Source of the DNA: an uncultured Roseburia sp.
GTDB taxonomy: Bacteria > Bacillota > Clostridia > Lachnospirales > Lachnospiraceae
Assembly: GCA_934317215.1 (NCBI GenBank)
Contig: CAKREH010000002.1
Coordinates: forward strand, 62,001 to 126,000
Reading direction: 5' to 3'
DNA length: 64,000 nucleotides
Positions 1-8,941 of the stretch are shown piece after piece. A model generated the notes under the pieces. That model made no database searches. It was not told where the DNA came from and was given only the letters and a program-made list of their open reading frames with translations. The position numbers and the translations under genes were made by a program. Within the stretch, counting starts at the first letter, position 1. The number at the start of each line of letters is the position of its first letter.

Positions 1-1223
1 GTTGCCGCATAATATGTAGTCTTTTCGTCTTTCATGGCAACGGTAGTCTCGTTACCATCATTGTCTTTGTAAACATAGTATGCGTTGCCGTCTGCATCTT
101 TTTTGCCATTTGCCTTGTAGACATTTCCTTTACCATCTACATAGTTACCTGTGGCATCCTTTGTATAGGTATTATTATCGTCACCGGTTGCCGTGGTAAC
201 GCCTAGTATGTATTTGCCGTTATTCTCATAGACAACACTTCCGTCATCGTTTGTCGTCTTCCTGGTATAGACACTTCCGTCTGCATCCATGACAGAGTTG
301 ACTCTCTGTGTCGCACTCATGCCAAGCAGGGTTCTTAATTTTTCCTGATCGGCAGAATCTGTCAAACCACTGTCTGCTAATGCATCCTTCATGGCAGCAT
401 ATGCAGAAGCATATCCATAGGCAGAGGTCATATTGGCATTCTGTGCAGACATTTTATCATAGGATGTCTTGGCAGACTGGTACTCCGCAATTGCCGCTTT
501 TACAAGTTCCTCTGTACTTTTTCCTGTACTGTCATTTGCACCGGCATATTTCGTATAAGTCGCATAAGTATTACTGGTTGCTGTGGAATCCACATTCAGA
601 CCAAGCTGGTACAGTGCCCTTGCACCGTCTGAATTTGCTCCGGTCAGTGTAAAATCACTGTCTTTTCCGGTTTCTTTGGAGCTGATGAAAATACGGTGGT
701 TTGTCTCATCATAGTTTGCACTGACGCCTGCATCCTTTAATGATGCGATAAAACTTCCTACCGTTGTTCCCTGTGTCACAGTGATCTCTTTTGTCGTGCC
801 ATCACCTTTGGTCAGGTTGATCTTCGCATCCCCGCCGGTATATCCTAACTCCGCCATTGTCGTGGAAGTTGTAGTGCTGCTGGAAAGCTGTCCGCCTGTC
901 AGGTAGCCTGCCTGTGCCACACTTAAAATATTAAGTTTCTGTGTACCGGTCGGTGCACTGCTGCTCGCTGTGATAGTTGCTTTGGTCGAATCGGAAACTG
1001 TTGTTGATTTTAAGTTATAAGCCGAAGAAAGTTTTAAATTTCCGACGCTGCTGTAAAAGCTGTAAATCTTTGTATTCAGAGACTTCCAAGCATCCTGCTT
1101 CCAAGACAGCTTAGTCTGCGCTTTTTTATACTTGTTGGTCTTATAGTTGTATGAAGATACCAGTGCCGAAATAATCGCCTCGGTATCAAGACCTGATGTT
1201 AATCCGGTAATTCTGATTGGCAT
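1..1223 (-). CDS. fliD: Flagellar filament cap protein FliD, N-terminal part (cut by left edge)
   Basis: The frame is open from an ATG at 1223 to the window edge, giving 407 codons. The N-terminus (MPIRITGLTSGLDTEAIISA) is the classic FliD/HAP2 start, which forms the coiled-coil leg. FliD caps the growing filament outside the cell and folds incoming flagellin. After about residue 200 comes a Ser/Thr/Ala-rich exposed region, and near the edge a run of short Asp-Gly-Asn motifs (DGSVY, DGNAYY, DNDGNE) that looks like an inserted surface domain. It follows flaG by 45 bp on the same strand and probably shares its sigma28-type promoter. The C-terminal FliD domain lies outside the window. Confidence 0.93.
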   Translation of the reverse strand, partial: MPIRITGLTSGLDTEAIISALVSSYNYKTNKYKKAQTKLSWKQDAWKSLNTKIYSFYSSVGNLKLSSAYNLKSTTVSDSTKATITASSSAPTGTQKLNILSVAQAGYLTGGQLSSSTTTSTTMAELGYTGGDAKINLTKGDGTTKEITVTQGTTVGSFIASLKDAGVSANYDETNHRIFISSKETGKDSDFTLTGANSDGARALYQLGLNVDSTATSNTYATYTKYAGANDSTGKSTEELVKAAIAEYQSAKTSYDKMSAQNANMTSAYGYASAYAAMKDALADSGLTDSADQEKLRTLLGMSATQRVNSVMDADGSVYTRKTTNDDGSVVYENNGKYILGVTTATGDDNNTYTKDATGNYVDGKGNVYKANGKKDADGNAYYVYKDNDGNETTVAMKDEKTTYYAA

Positions 1224-1268
1224 ATAATCACTCCTGTCTGATGAATCTTATCATCGAATTTGATATAT

Positions 1269-1715
1269 TTACAGTTTCTCGTCTACAAGAAGCCCTGCAA
1301 CTTCCCATACCTTTGCGATCATATCAAGGGTTTTCTCTGGCGGATATTCTTTCAATACCTTTTTGGTGTCTTTGTCTATGATCTTGATCGTGACACGGTT
1401 GGTCTTATCGTGGATACCGAAAATTGCCTCTGAATTGTGTGCCTTTTTATTGATCTCCTCCACAGCTTTTTTGATCTGTGAATTATTCGCAGCACCGGCA
1501 AACTGTTCATCTGTGCCATCTTTGTCTGTATCTGTCTTAGCATCTGTTTCCACATTCGTGTCCATGTCGCCTTTGACTTCTGTCACCCATGGAGTGGTAA
1601 TATTCTCCCCCCCCTGTGAAGCGCTGCTCTCAGCCGCACCGGCAACACTTTTGGTTCCTGTTTCCATCGTCTTGCCATAGGATGCTGCTGCCTCCTGTAA
1701 CCGTTGAACTCCCAT
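1269..1715 (-). CDS. flaG: FlaG family flagellar protein
   Basis: A 148-residue protein. The last 55 residues match FlaG: IFGIHDKTNRVTIKIIDKDT followed by a PPEKTLD motif and a C-terminal GLLVDEKL. FlaG is encoded next to fliD in many bacteria and affects filament length. The N-terminal 80 residues are low complexity, rich in Ala, Thr, Asp and Glu. The start has a GGAGGTCAG ribosome site. A run of eight G (sense strand) at 1607-1614 lies in codons for Gln-Gly-Gly-Glu; a slip there would truncate the protein before the conserved domain. First gene after a sigma28-like promoter, with fliD next. Confidence 0.88.
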   Translation of the reverse strand: MGVQRLQEAAASYGKTMETGTKSVAGAAESSASQGGENITTPWVTEVKGDMDTNVETDAKTDTDKDGTDEQFAGAANNSQIKKAVEEINKKAHNSEAIFGIHDKTNRVTIKIIDKDTKKVLKEYPPEKTLDMIAKVWEVAGLLVDEKL

Positions 1716-1830
1716 GATTTCTGACCTCCGTTTCTATGGAATTCCTGACATTGTATGCCAGGCTTACACTTCCCTGTGTTTCCTGTAAATTGGGCATCGG
1801 ATAAACCATATACCCTGTTTTCTACATCCT

Positions 1831-1857
1831 ATATCGGTTTCTTTCTGTATAAAATTA
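1831..1857 (-). promoter_or_regulatory. Sigma28 (FliA/SigD)-type promoter for flaG-fliD
   Basis: On the minus strand there is TAAT, 15 bases, then ACCGATAT (plus-strand ATATCGGT at 1831-1838 and ATTA at 1854-1857). The SigD consensus is TAAA-N15-GCCGATAT. The flgM promoter at 8857-8883 has the same TAAT-N15-nCCGATAT layout. Confidence 0.7.
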
Positions 1858-1903
1858 ATACCGGAGCCTGTTTTTTGTACTGCAAAATTCCATGCTCCGG
1901 TAT
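1858..1903 (-). terminator. Stem-loop ending the flgM-to-csrA operon
   Basis: ATACCGGAGC (1858-1867) pairs with GCTCCGGTAT (1894-1903), just past the csrA stop codon. The loop is long (26 nt) and the U tract is weak (TATTAATTTTAT), so termination may be partial. It abuts the -35 of the flaG promoter. Confidence 0.5.
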
Positions 1904-1915
1904 CACATCTTATGT

Positions 1916-2131
1916 CTACAACAAATCATTCAATGCCGCAATCGTATCTATATTGAGTGCAGCCTTATTTTCTTCCTGAATCTGAAGATATACTTCCTTG
2001 CGGTATATCGGTACATCCTTCGGTGCCGATATGCCGATCTTTACCTGATCTCCGCGGATTTCGAGGACTGTAATCTCGATATTATTATTTACCACCAAAG
2101 ACTCACCTTTTTTTCGTGTTAATGCCAGCAT
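1916..2131 (-). CDS. csrA: Carbon storage/translation regulator CsrA
   Basis: 71 residues starting MLALTRKKGESLVV, with the GDQVKIGISAPKDVPIYRKE core that forms the RNA-binding beta strands of CsrA. CsrA binds GGA motifs in mRNA leaders; in flagellated Firmicutes its known target is the flagellin (hag) leader, where it represses translation. The start lies 3 bp after the fliW stop with the SD (GAGGAA) inside the fliW end, so the two are translationally linked. FliW is the protein antagonist of CsrA, so the pair is a checkpoint coupling flagellin level to its translation. Family length is normal. Confidence 0.97.
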   Translation of the reverse strand: MLALTRKKGESLVVNNNIEITVLEIRGDQVKIGISAPKDVPIYRKEVYLQIQEENKAALNIDTIAALNDLL

Positions 2132-2133
2132 TT

Positions 2134-2595
2134 TTATTCCTCTGCTTTCTTTCTGCCTTTTACGGCTTCATATACATTAAACTTAATCGGATAGTCATCC
2201 TCGACAATGATCTGACTGCCCTTTCTGGTATCGGTATTAATGATCACCGGAGCCTTTAAATTCACCGTCGTATCTTTCTTGTCTGCCGCTGCCGTGAGTG
2301 TCACAAGAATGTAGGTATTTTCCTGATTCAGTTCTCCAAGCGGAGCTAACATATCGTCACTTACTGTCGGTGCATAATCCGGTTTCAGCTCATTCGGATG
2401 CATGACCGGAAATGCTACCTGTGGTTCATCCATAGACTGAAGCCACATGATCGAAGATGCTGTCCGCTTCTTTTCTTTATCATAGATTAAGGTAAACTTC
2501 TTTAAATCAGGGAATCCGATCATACCGTTTTCCAGTGTAATGATCTTTTCTTCATCAATATCTATTTTCCCAAAAAGCCTTGTGTTTGCTTTCAT
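2134..2595 (-). CDS. fliW: Flagellar assembly factor FliW (CsrA antagonist)
   Basis: 153 residues with FliW signatures: an N-terminal FGKIDIDEEKIITLENGMIG, the GFPDLKKFTLI strand and a conserved PVIINTDTRKGSQIIVEDDY near the C-terminus. FliW binds either flagellin or CsrA in the cytoplasm; when flagellin is exported, freed FliW traps CsrA and relieves repression of hag. The start has an AGGAGG-type site (GGAGGAAAGGG). It sits between flgL and csrA, the usual order in Bacillus and clostridia. Confidence 0.96.
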   Translation of the reverse strand: MKANTRLFGKIDIDEEKIITLENGMIGFPDLKKFTLIYDKEKKRTASSIMWLQSMDEPQVAFPVMHPNELKPDYAPTVSDDMLAPLGELNQENTYILVTLTAAADKKDTTVNLKAPVIINTDTRKGSQIIVEDDYPIKFNVYEAVKGRKKAEE

Positions 2596-2661
2596 TCCCT
2601 TTCCTCCTGGTACAGACAGCCTCTAAAATCTGCTTTCTGCACATTTGTATTCCACTTCAAT

Positions 2662-4245
2662 TTACAGATAACTGAGCAGTGTTGTTTGATTGATCTTTGA
2701 AGCAGCCTGCAGTGATGACTGATAGGCAGTGTATGCTGCCGTATAATCAATAATAATATCAGACAACTCACGGTCTTCATTTTTGGATTTTAACTCTTCA
2801 AATGTCTCCTGTTGGTTTGCCATACGGTTTTTGGTCAGTTCCAGGCTCTGTCCCCTTGTACCAACATCTGTGAGTGCCAGATTTACTTTTTTCAGATAGG
2901 TATCGCAGTTTCCAATGTAACTGTTATAGAGTTTTTGCATATTATCATCTGCATAATCACGTTCTTTTTTAGCAGCAGCGATCCACTCTTCTAATTTCGC
3001 CTGATCATCATCCGATGAATACTGGTCCATTTTCTTCATCGTTTCAAGATCAGACACTTTCTGATCTGCATCTAACGAACGCTGTACAGCATCGATCAGT
3101 TCATCCACATCCCTGCCTAATGACTGGTCAAACACATTGGATGCCTCTGTATTTACATTTAAAGTCTGATTGGCAGCAACCACATAATCGATATCCTGAT
3201 AAATCTGATTGCCATCTTTATCATATTTTTCATATTTTAACGTATTATTCGGATCTGTGATATTAGTACAGTTATAATAATATTCCGGACGCAGTTCCCC
3301 ATTGTCAAACCCTGTTTTGGTATAGGATAGGTCTAAGGATGCCTGATTCGTTGATAATGTTACCGAAGCTGTATCACTGAAAATCAGTTCTCCTGTATCA
3401 CGGATCAGTACTGCCTCTCCAGGTGTGATATCATAAGAATTTGGTGTGTTCTGTGATGCTGCAAGCCATTTATCATAAGAATCGTAAACCGTCACGTTCA
3501 TGGTTCCTGTCTGTTGTGCACCATTTGTATCTTTATAATTATAACTGACCGCTACTGTACTTCCATTTGCAGATGTCTTTGTCGTATTTCCAGCCGTATC
3601 TGTGATATCTATACTGTCAATACTATCATAGCCAAGTCTGATTCTGTCATAGGTAGCTTTTGTCGGCGATGCAATTGTGTTATTTTGTATTTCACCCTGG
3701 CTTTTTGGAACTTCTAGATTATTTCCATAATATCTGTGTTCCTGCAGATCCGAATAAGATAATCTCTGTGTGATCTCATATTTCGTAGATGACTCATCCT
3801 GCATAAATGTCAATTTCTTGTTGGTACGATAACCGGTAAATACGGTTCTACCCGCATAATCAGCATTTCCTTCTGAATAAACCTTGCTGCGTAGTTGCTC
3901 TAACTGTGTCAGGATTGTTTTTCTGTTTTCAGTTGTCAGTGAATCCTGTGCACCGTATTCACACTGTGTACGGATTGTCTTGATCAGATCCTGCATATTA
4001 GTCATGGCAGTCTCTGTCACATCCAGCCAGGACTCTGCATCTGGAATATTTTTCTCATAGTACTGGTCAATTTCGCTCAATGTACTGCGCAGGCGGAGTG
4101 CACGGATCGCAACCACCGGATCATCCGACGGGCGCTGTATTTTTTTCTGCGTTGTCATCTGGTTATTGAGAGTATCTACATTGATCTTATTTCCATTAAT
4201 ATTGCTGGATGTATTATGCAATATAATATTATTTGTAATACGCAT
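2662..4245 (-). CDS. flgL: Flagellar hook-filament junction protein FlgL (HAP3)
   Basis: 527 residues. The N-terminus (MRITNNIILHNTSSNINGNK, then MTTQKKIQRPSDDPVVAIRA) and the C-terminal coiled coil ending in YQSSLQAASKINQTTLLSYL are diagnostic of FlgL. FlgL joins the FlgK zone to the filament. Most FlgL are about 300 residues; here the central part (roughly 150-400) is enlarged by an Asn/Thr/Asp-rich insertion, probably a surface domain. It follows the second flgK by 27 bp and precedes fliW by 66 bp in the same operon. Confidence 0.94.
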   Translation of the reverse strand: MRITNNIILHNTSSNINGNKINVDTLNNQMTTQKKIQRPSDDPVVAIRALRLRSTLSEIDQYYEKNIPDAESWLDVTETAMTNMQDLIKTIRTQCEYGAQDSLTTENRKTILTQLEQLRSKVYSEGNADYAGRTVFTGYRTNKKLTFMQDESSTKYEITQRLSYSDLQEHRYYGNNLEVPKSQGEIQNNTIASPTKATYDRIRLGYDSIDSIDITDTAGNTTKTSANGSTVAVSYNYKDTNGAQQTGTMNVTVYDSYDKWLAASQNTPNSYDITPGEAVLIRDTGELIFSDTASVTLSTNQASLDLSYTKTGFDNGELRPEYYYNCTNITDPNNTLKYEKYDKDGNQIYQDIDYVVAANQTLNVNTEASNVFDQSLGRDVDELIDAVQRSLDADQKVSDLETMKKMDQYSSDDDQAKLEEWIAAAKKERDYADDNMQKLYNSYIGNCDTYLKKVNLALTDVGTRGQSLELTKNRMANQQETFEELKSKNEDRELSDIIIDYTAAYTAYQSSLQAASKINQTTLLSYL

Positions 4246-4272
4246 CGCTTCTTCCTCCTGTTATACCCCTGT

Positions 4273-6144
4273 TTATACTCCGGTCTCCTCGATCAGTTTG
4301 TCGTATACTTCTGCCATGACAGAAATCATCTTTGACGACAGATTGTAAGCATTCTGGAATTTTACAAGGTCAAGTGCTTCTTCATCCTCATCCACACCGG
4401 ATACGGACATTCTCTGTGTTTCAAGCATGGACTGGATATTTTCATAATTATTACTGAAAATGGTAGATTTCTGGGTATCAATAGAAATATCAGAAATCAT
4501 GCATTTTAAAAAGCTGGATGCGCTTCCAGAACGGAATAAAACAGTATCACTCTTTAATTTTGCCAGATCTTCTGCCAGATTATACTTATCCACACCATCT
4601 TCTGTGTTTATCTTATACTGTGCCGCCAGTTTGGAAGGATCCTTGACACAGATTGAAGATACACAGATATTGGCAGCTGTCAGCTTGTAATAAGAACTGT
4701 CGCCACATCCTACTGTTTTTCCATTATTTTTATTACTTGCTCCGAATACATATTCCTCAGTTGTCACCTGATCTGCTCCGGTAAAGAAAGAATAATAGTC
4801 TGTCGCATCCCCATTCAGATCCTGTCCGGTAAGTGTCTTGCCATCTACAGTCTTTCCACCATTGATGGTATCATTAAACAAAGAACAGAACGAACGCAAA
4901 AACTGGTTCATCTGGGACATATAATACGGAACACCCATTGTATCCACTGAACTTCCAATCGATGCCTGCATACCATCCACCTTAAGTCTGTCCTGTGTAC
5001 TCAATGCATCCTTCAGTTCAAATGTGTAGGATGTAATTTTGCCATCTGCATCTGTCTCAAAAGAAAAATCTTTATAGCTATAATCTTTTCCATAGATTGT
5101 AAGCACTCCCGTCTCCGGCATTGTAACAGCCTCAATGGATGAAATAGATGGATTTGTTATCTTAACATGTGTACTGTCAATTACGTTTGCCACACCTCTG
5201 AAATTTTCACCATTATTACCGTCACGAATATCAAACAGCGCTTTTAAGCTTCCCGACATGGAACTTGCACCTGCTTTGAATGTATTTCCTGTCTTTTCCC
5301 ATTTGATATCGTACAGACCATCCATGTCAGACTGGTTTACCTTATTTTCTCTGGTTTCACATTTTAATTTTTCGCATTCATAAGTATCGACAAGAAGTTG
5401 TCCACCTATTTTTACTGTAAAATAATTAGCTCCGGTCGGAAGTTCAGGATCGTTGGAATTCTTTACCGGAAGTTCTTCCACTTCTGTTGGCACGATCGTT
5501 GATAATTCATCAATCAACAATGCTCTCTGATCCCGAAGTTCATTTGCATATCCACCTTGAAGTTCGATAACATTGATCTGTTTATTTAAACTGGCAATTT
5601 TCTCTGCAATTGAATTGATATTCTGCACTGTAGATTTAATCTCTTCATTTGCATTATTCTGAATATCACTTAAACCCTGTGCTGTACTGTTGAAAAAGGT
5701 TGCAAGATTCTGTGCACTGCCGATAAACTGCTGACGTGCACTGGTATTTCCTGCATCACCTTTTAATGTATCAAGATCATTAAACATAGTGTTTAAGATC
5801 GTTGAGAATCCCTTTGCTGAATCATCATCAATAAAATAATTTTCAATCTGTTTCAGATAATTGAGTTTTGTCTCATATAGCCCAACGGAAGATTGGTTAT
5901 ACCAGTATTTTGTATCGTAATACTGATTGCGGAGTTGTTTGACAGACTCGGTCGTAACACCAGTTCCCATACTGCCGTATTTCGCATATACACGGATTGC
6001 ATCCGATGCCACACGGTTTGCCTGCTGTTTACTGTAGCCTTCTGTCTGTACATTTGAAATATTATTTGCGGTCGTGTTTAATGCAACCTGATATGCATTT
6101 AATCCTGATGACGCAATCGTCAATCCAAAAAATGTTGATGGCAT
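4273..6144 (-). CDS. flgK: Flagellar hook-associated protein FlgK (HAP1), downstream paralogue
   Basis: 623 residues. The N-terminus (FFGLTIASSGLNAYQVALNT then NNISNVQTEGYSKQ) is the conserved rod/hook/HAP helix with the NNxxNxxTxGYS motif, and the C-terminus (EEALDLVKFQNAYNLSSKMI) is the matching HAP terminal helix. FlgK forms the first hook-filament junction. This is the second of two flgK genes in tandem and lies directly upstream of flgL. The two differ strongly in the middle, so this is an old duplication rather than a recent copy. Which one is the main HAP1 cannot be told from sequence. Confidence 0.92.
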   Translation of the reverse strand: MPSTFFGLTIASSGLNAYQVALNTTANNISNVQTEGYSKQQANRVASDAIRVYAKYGSMGTGVTTESVKQLRNQYYDTKYWYNQSSVGLYETKLNYLKQIENYFIDDDSAKGFSTILNTMFNDLDTLKGDAGNTSARQQFIGSAQNLATFFNSTAQGLSDIQNNANEEIKSTVQNINSIAEKIASLNKQINVIELQGGYANELRDQRALLIDELSTIVPTEVEELPVKNSNDPELPTGANYFTVKIGGQLLVDTYECEKLKCETRENKVNQSDMDGLYDIKWEKTGNTFKAGASSMSGSLKALFDIRDGNNGENFRGVANVIDSTHVKITNPSISSIEAVTMPETGVLTIYGKDYSYKDFSFETDADGKITSYTFELKDALSTQDRLKVDGMQASIGSSVDTMGVPYYMSQMNQFLRSFCSLFNDTINGGKTVDGKTLTGQDLNGDATDYYSFFTGADQVTTEEYVFGASNKNNGKTVGCGDSSYYKLTAANICVSSICVKDPSKLAAQYKINTEDGVDKYNLAEDLAKLKSDTVLFRSGSASSFLKCMISDISIDTQKSTIFSNNYENIQSMLETQRMSVSGVDEDEEALDLVKFQNAYNLSSKMISVMAEVYDKLIEETGV

Positions 6145-6175
6145 ATTCGTACCCCTTTATTTTTCGTAAATATAA

Positions 6176-7939
6176 CTATCCGAGCTGTGTAATAAGATGT
6201 TCGATCATTTCATTGATCACGTTAATGAAACGGCTGGACGCATTATATGCGTTCTGGTATTTGATCATATATGTCAATTCTTCATCGGAGGAAACCCCGA
6301 TCACCTGCTGACGCTGATTATCTACAGACTGTACTGTCTGGGAAAGATCTGTAGCGGCAGATTGATAAACATTTCCATATGTAGCAGTTTCTCCCATCAT
6401 TGCGGCATAATACTCTTTAAAGCTGTACATTTTGCCATCATTCGGGCTGACTGTCAGGCATTCTTTGTCCCATATACCGGCAAGCGCTGTTACCAGCGAC
6501 TGATCCACATCTCCATTCTGTTGTAAATGTGGGAAACGTGTCTCATCTGTTACAAGTGCATCATTGATGCTTGTGCTGATCATTGTGTACTGTTTTGTGG
6601 TATCCGTCGGATCTTCCTCGTTATACAGATAATATGTTTTTGTGTCTCCAGAATTCGGATCCGTATATGTAACCTCTGTATAACGCTCCGTTCCAAGTCT
6701 GGTAAATAACTCCTGCGGTGGAAGTTTTCCATCTGCACCGGTCGCACAGTTGTCCATATCTAAAATTTTGGTATTAGCTCCGACTGTATAAGAATTACCA
6801 TCTGCATCCGTCATTGTAACCATATTGTTACCGGTAAGGCTGTTAATATAATTCGATGCTTCTGTATTCGGACATAAAATATCATTAATGGATGTTGCGA
6901 TCGTATGGAACAGTTGATCCATCTGTGCCTCTGCACGAAGCATGACTGACATACCTGTTGTATCATTATATGTCTTGGCATCAAGTCCCTCAATATCCGT
7001 ATAATTAGCTACTTTATCACCTCTTGCGAGTACAAGTGCTTTCAGTTCTCCCATGTCATTTTTATTTTCCATGGAAATGTCACGGTTAAAATCAAATAAA
7101 TACGTATACTCACCTTTATCCGTATCCGAAAGATGTGACCAGTATGGTGTTACAAATCCGGTGATCTTATCAGTCTGTGTCTCAACCTTATAATAGCCGT
7201 TCTCATTGACAAATTCATTACCTTCTATACTTACTCTGACAACGCCATTCACATCTTCCGTATAAGAAATATCCACGAGATTGGATAATTCATCCAATGC
7301 CTGATCTCTTGCATCACGCATTGTCATTGCAGTCTCAACATTTCCGGCTTCCGTTTTCTGTATATAAAGGTTCAGTTCACTGATCGTCTTACCTAACTCA
7401 TTAATCTGATCAATGTCATCTCTGATCTGTGTATTGATGTTATACTGATAACTCTTAAATCCAGAATACACAGCACTTGATCTGCTTGTAAAAAGCTGTG
7501 CTTTCTGAATTACGAGATTCTGATATACACTGTCCTCCGGGTATTTGTAGAGTTCCTGAAATGACTCCCAGAAATCCTGCAGTGAATCCTGAAATGCCTG
7601 ACCTTCCAACTCCTGATAGTAGTTAGAAACCTCATTCAGTGCCTCACTGGTTGCAGAATAAAAAGACTGCCGGCTCGTCTGGGTACGATATAACCGATCT
7701 AAGAATACATCTCTTGAATGAACAACATCTCCGATCGTTACACCAAGACCGGATTGCTGATTACTGATTGCTGCTGTTGTATTAAATGTGACATAGTCAC
7801 GGTCTGCAAACAAAACGCTCTGACGCACATATCCTGTTGTGTCTAAGTTCGCCAGGTTGTTTGATGTTACGTTAAGCGCATTCTGACTGCTCTGTAAACC
7901 GGCTACGCCGATAAACATACTTCCAAAACCATTTGCCAT
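6176..7939 (-). CDS. flgK: Flagellar hook-associated protein FlgK (HAP1), upstream paralogue
   Basis: 587 residues, starting MANGFGSMFIGVAGLQSSQN with the NNLANLDTTGYVRQS motif and ending EELTYMIKYQNAYNASSRFI, both HAP1 terminal signatures. It follows flgN, its usual export chaperone partner, by 63 bp. The NNLANxxTxGY helix is closer to the general rod/hook protein pattern than in the downstream copy. Both termini are intact, so each paralogue could assemble; a two-layer or condition-specific junction is a possible reading but not shown. Confidence 0.92.
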   Translation of the reverse strand: MANGFGSMFIGVAGLQSSQNALNVTSNNLANLDTTGYVRQSVLFADRDYVTFNTTAAISNQQSGLGVTIGDVVHSRDVFLDRLYRTQTSRQSFYSATSEALNEVSNYYQELEGQAFQDSLQDFWESFQELYKYPEDSVYQNLVIQKAQLFTSRSSAVYSGFKSYQYNINTQIRDDIDQINELGKTISELNLYIQKTEAGNVETAMTMRDARDQALDELSNLVDISYTEDVNGVVRVSIEGNEFVNENGYYKVETQTDKITGFVTPYWSHLSDTDKGEYTYLFDFNRDISMENKNDMGELKALVLARGDKVANYTDIEGLDAKTYNDTTGMSVMLRAEAQMDQLFHTIATSINDILCPNTEASNYINSLTGNNMVTMTDADGNSYTVGANTKILDMDNCATGADGKLPPQELFTRLGTERYTEVTYTDPNSGDTKTYYLYNEEDPTDTTKQYTMISTSINDALVTDETRFPHLQQNGDVDQSLVTALAGIWDKECLTVSPNDGKMYSFKEYYAAMMGETATYGNVYQSAATDLSQTVQSVDNQRQQVIGVSSDEELTYMIKYQNAYNASSRFINVINEMIEHLITQLG

Positions 7940-8002
7940 GGTAGTGTTCCTCCCTGCTTAAAAAATAGAATGCACGCATTCCGGACATTCTATTATTATG
8001 AA

Positions 8003-8515
8003 TTACTGCTTTGCATCGAATCCGCTGCTTCCTAAGATATCGCCCGTATTGTAAGCGTTTTTATCATAGTTGGCAGTTTCAGGTGCCTGTCGCGTGCTTC
8101 TCAGCAAGGTAAGGTCAAATTCCACCATCTCCAATGCCTGTTTTAAAAGTGCCTCATTCTGTCTGTTTAGCTGCTGCATCTTAGCACCGGCCTCAAGCAG
8201 CCTGTCACGCTGTCTGGTAAGGGCTTCCTGTTCTTTTGGCTGCCTGTTAAGATATCCGATCATCTTTGTGATCGTCATCTCTTCCGGACTCTGACCAAGG
8301 ACAGTCGCCATATCCGTCAGGACACGGTTTCTTTTATTGGAAAGATTAAGAAGCACGCTCGCAGCATCCTGCTCTCTCGTCGTAACATCCGTAAGATGTT
8401 CGATATTGCCCTGCACCACTGCGTCTGTTTTTTCAGTCGCAAGTGTGATCAGTTCCTGATACTGCTTCTCCTCTTTACCCAGCACATCCAAAAGCTCTTC
8501 CATTAAACTAGCCAC
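8003..8515 (-). CDS. flgN: FlgN family flagellar export chaperone
   Basis: 170 residues, nearly all helical, starting MASLMEELLDVLGKEEKQYQ. Heptad patterns and the position between flgM and flgK fit FlgN, the cytoplasmic chaperone that keeps FlgK and FlgL soluble for type III export. Sequence identity in this family is low, so context carries much of the call. The gene follows flgM by 16 bp. Confidence 0.87.
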   Translation of the reverse strand: MASLMEELLDVLGKEEKQYQELITLATEKTDAVVQGNIEHLTDVTTREQDAASVLLNLSNKRNRVLTDMATVLGQSPEEMTITKMIGYLNRQPKEQEALTRQRDRLLEAGAKMQQLNRQNEALLKQALEMVEFDLTLLRSTRQAPETANYDKNAYNTGDILGSSGFDAKQ

Positions 8516-8531
8516 AGATTTATCCTCACTT

Positions 8532-8813
8532 TTACTTTACTAAAGCATTGTACTTTTCTAATAACTTATTCGCGAAATCATTCATATCCACGTTATAATT
8601 ACCAGAGTCCAACCTTTCCTTAAGCTGTGCGACTCTATCTTCCCTGATATCCGAAGCATCTGCCACTGCCTGCTTTGCGATCTGGTAATCACGTCCCATA
8701 GAAGAGATCTGTACTTCGTCGCGTCCGGTGCTCATCTGCTTTGTGCTCTGCACTTTCTGCATTTTCTCTCTATTGTAAAGTTGTGCCACCTGATTATAAG
8801 CTTCTACTCGCAT
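8532..8813 (-). CDS. flgM: Anti-sigma28 factor FlgM
   Basis: 93 residues from the ATG at 8813, chosen because AAGGAGATGCC precedes it; a longer frame upstream would run through the promoter. MRVEAYNQVAQLYN at the N-terminus and the C-terminal RVAQLKERLDSGNYNVDMND with FANKLLEKY match FlgM, which binds and holds the flagellar sigma factor FliA/SigD in the cytoplasm. It opens the flgM-flgN-flgK-flgK-flgL-fliW-csrA operon and has a sigma28-type promoter, giving the usual negative feedback. Confidence 0.9.
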   Translation of the reverse strand: MRVEAYNQVAQLYNREKMQKVQSTKQMSTGRDEVQISSMGRDYQIAKQAVADASDIREDRVAQLKERLDSGNYNVDMNDFANKLLEKYNALVK

Positions 8814-8856
8814 AATGGCATCTCCTTTCTTCCTTGAAATTCGCTTTCTAGTGTTT

Positions 8857-8883
8857 ATATCGGACGAATCATTTTTTTCATTA
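8857..8883 (-). promoter_or_regulatory. Sigma28 (FliA/SigD)-type promoter for the flgM operon
   Basis: On the minus strand: TAAT (plus 8880-8883), a 15-base spacer, then TCCGATAT (plus 8857-8864), about 45 bp before the flgM start. It matches TAAA-N15-GCCGATAT at 10 of 12 positions. No good sigmaA pair was seen here. Confidence 0.72.
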
Positions 8884-8894
8884 GTCCAAATAAT

Positions 8895-8941
8895 AAAAAA
8901 GAAATGACGGAACACTCTTTCTGCGGTGTCCCGTCATTTTT
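8895..8941 (-). terminator. Terminator of the GNAT gene
   Basis: AAATGACGG (8902-8910) pairs with CCGTCATTT (8931-8939), extended by ACAC/GTGT inside the loop; A and T runs flank both sides, so it may work in both directions. It separates the GNAT gene from the flgM promoter. Confidence 0.75.
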
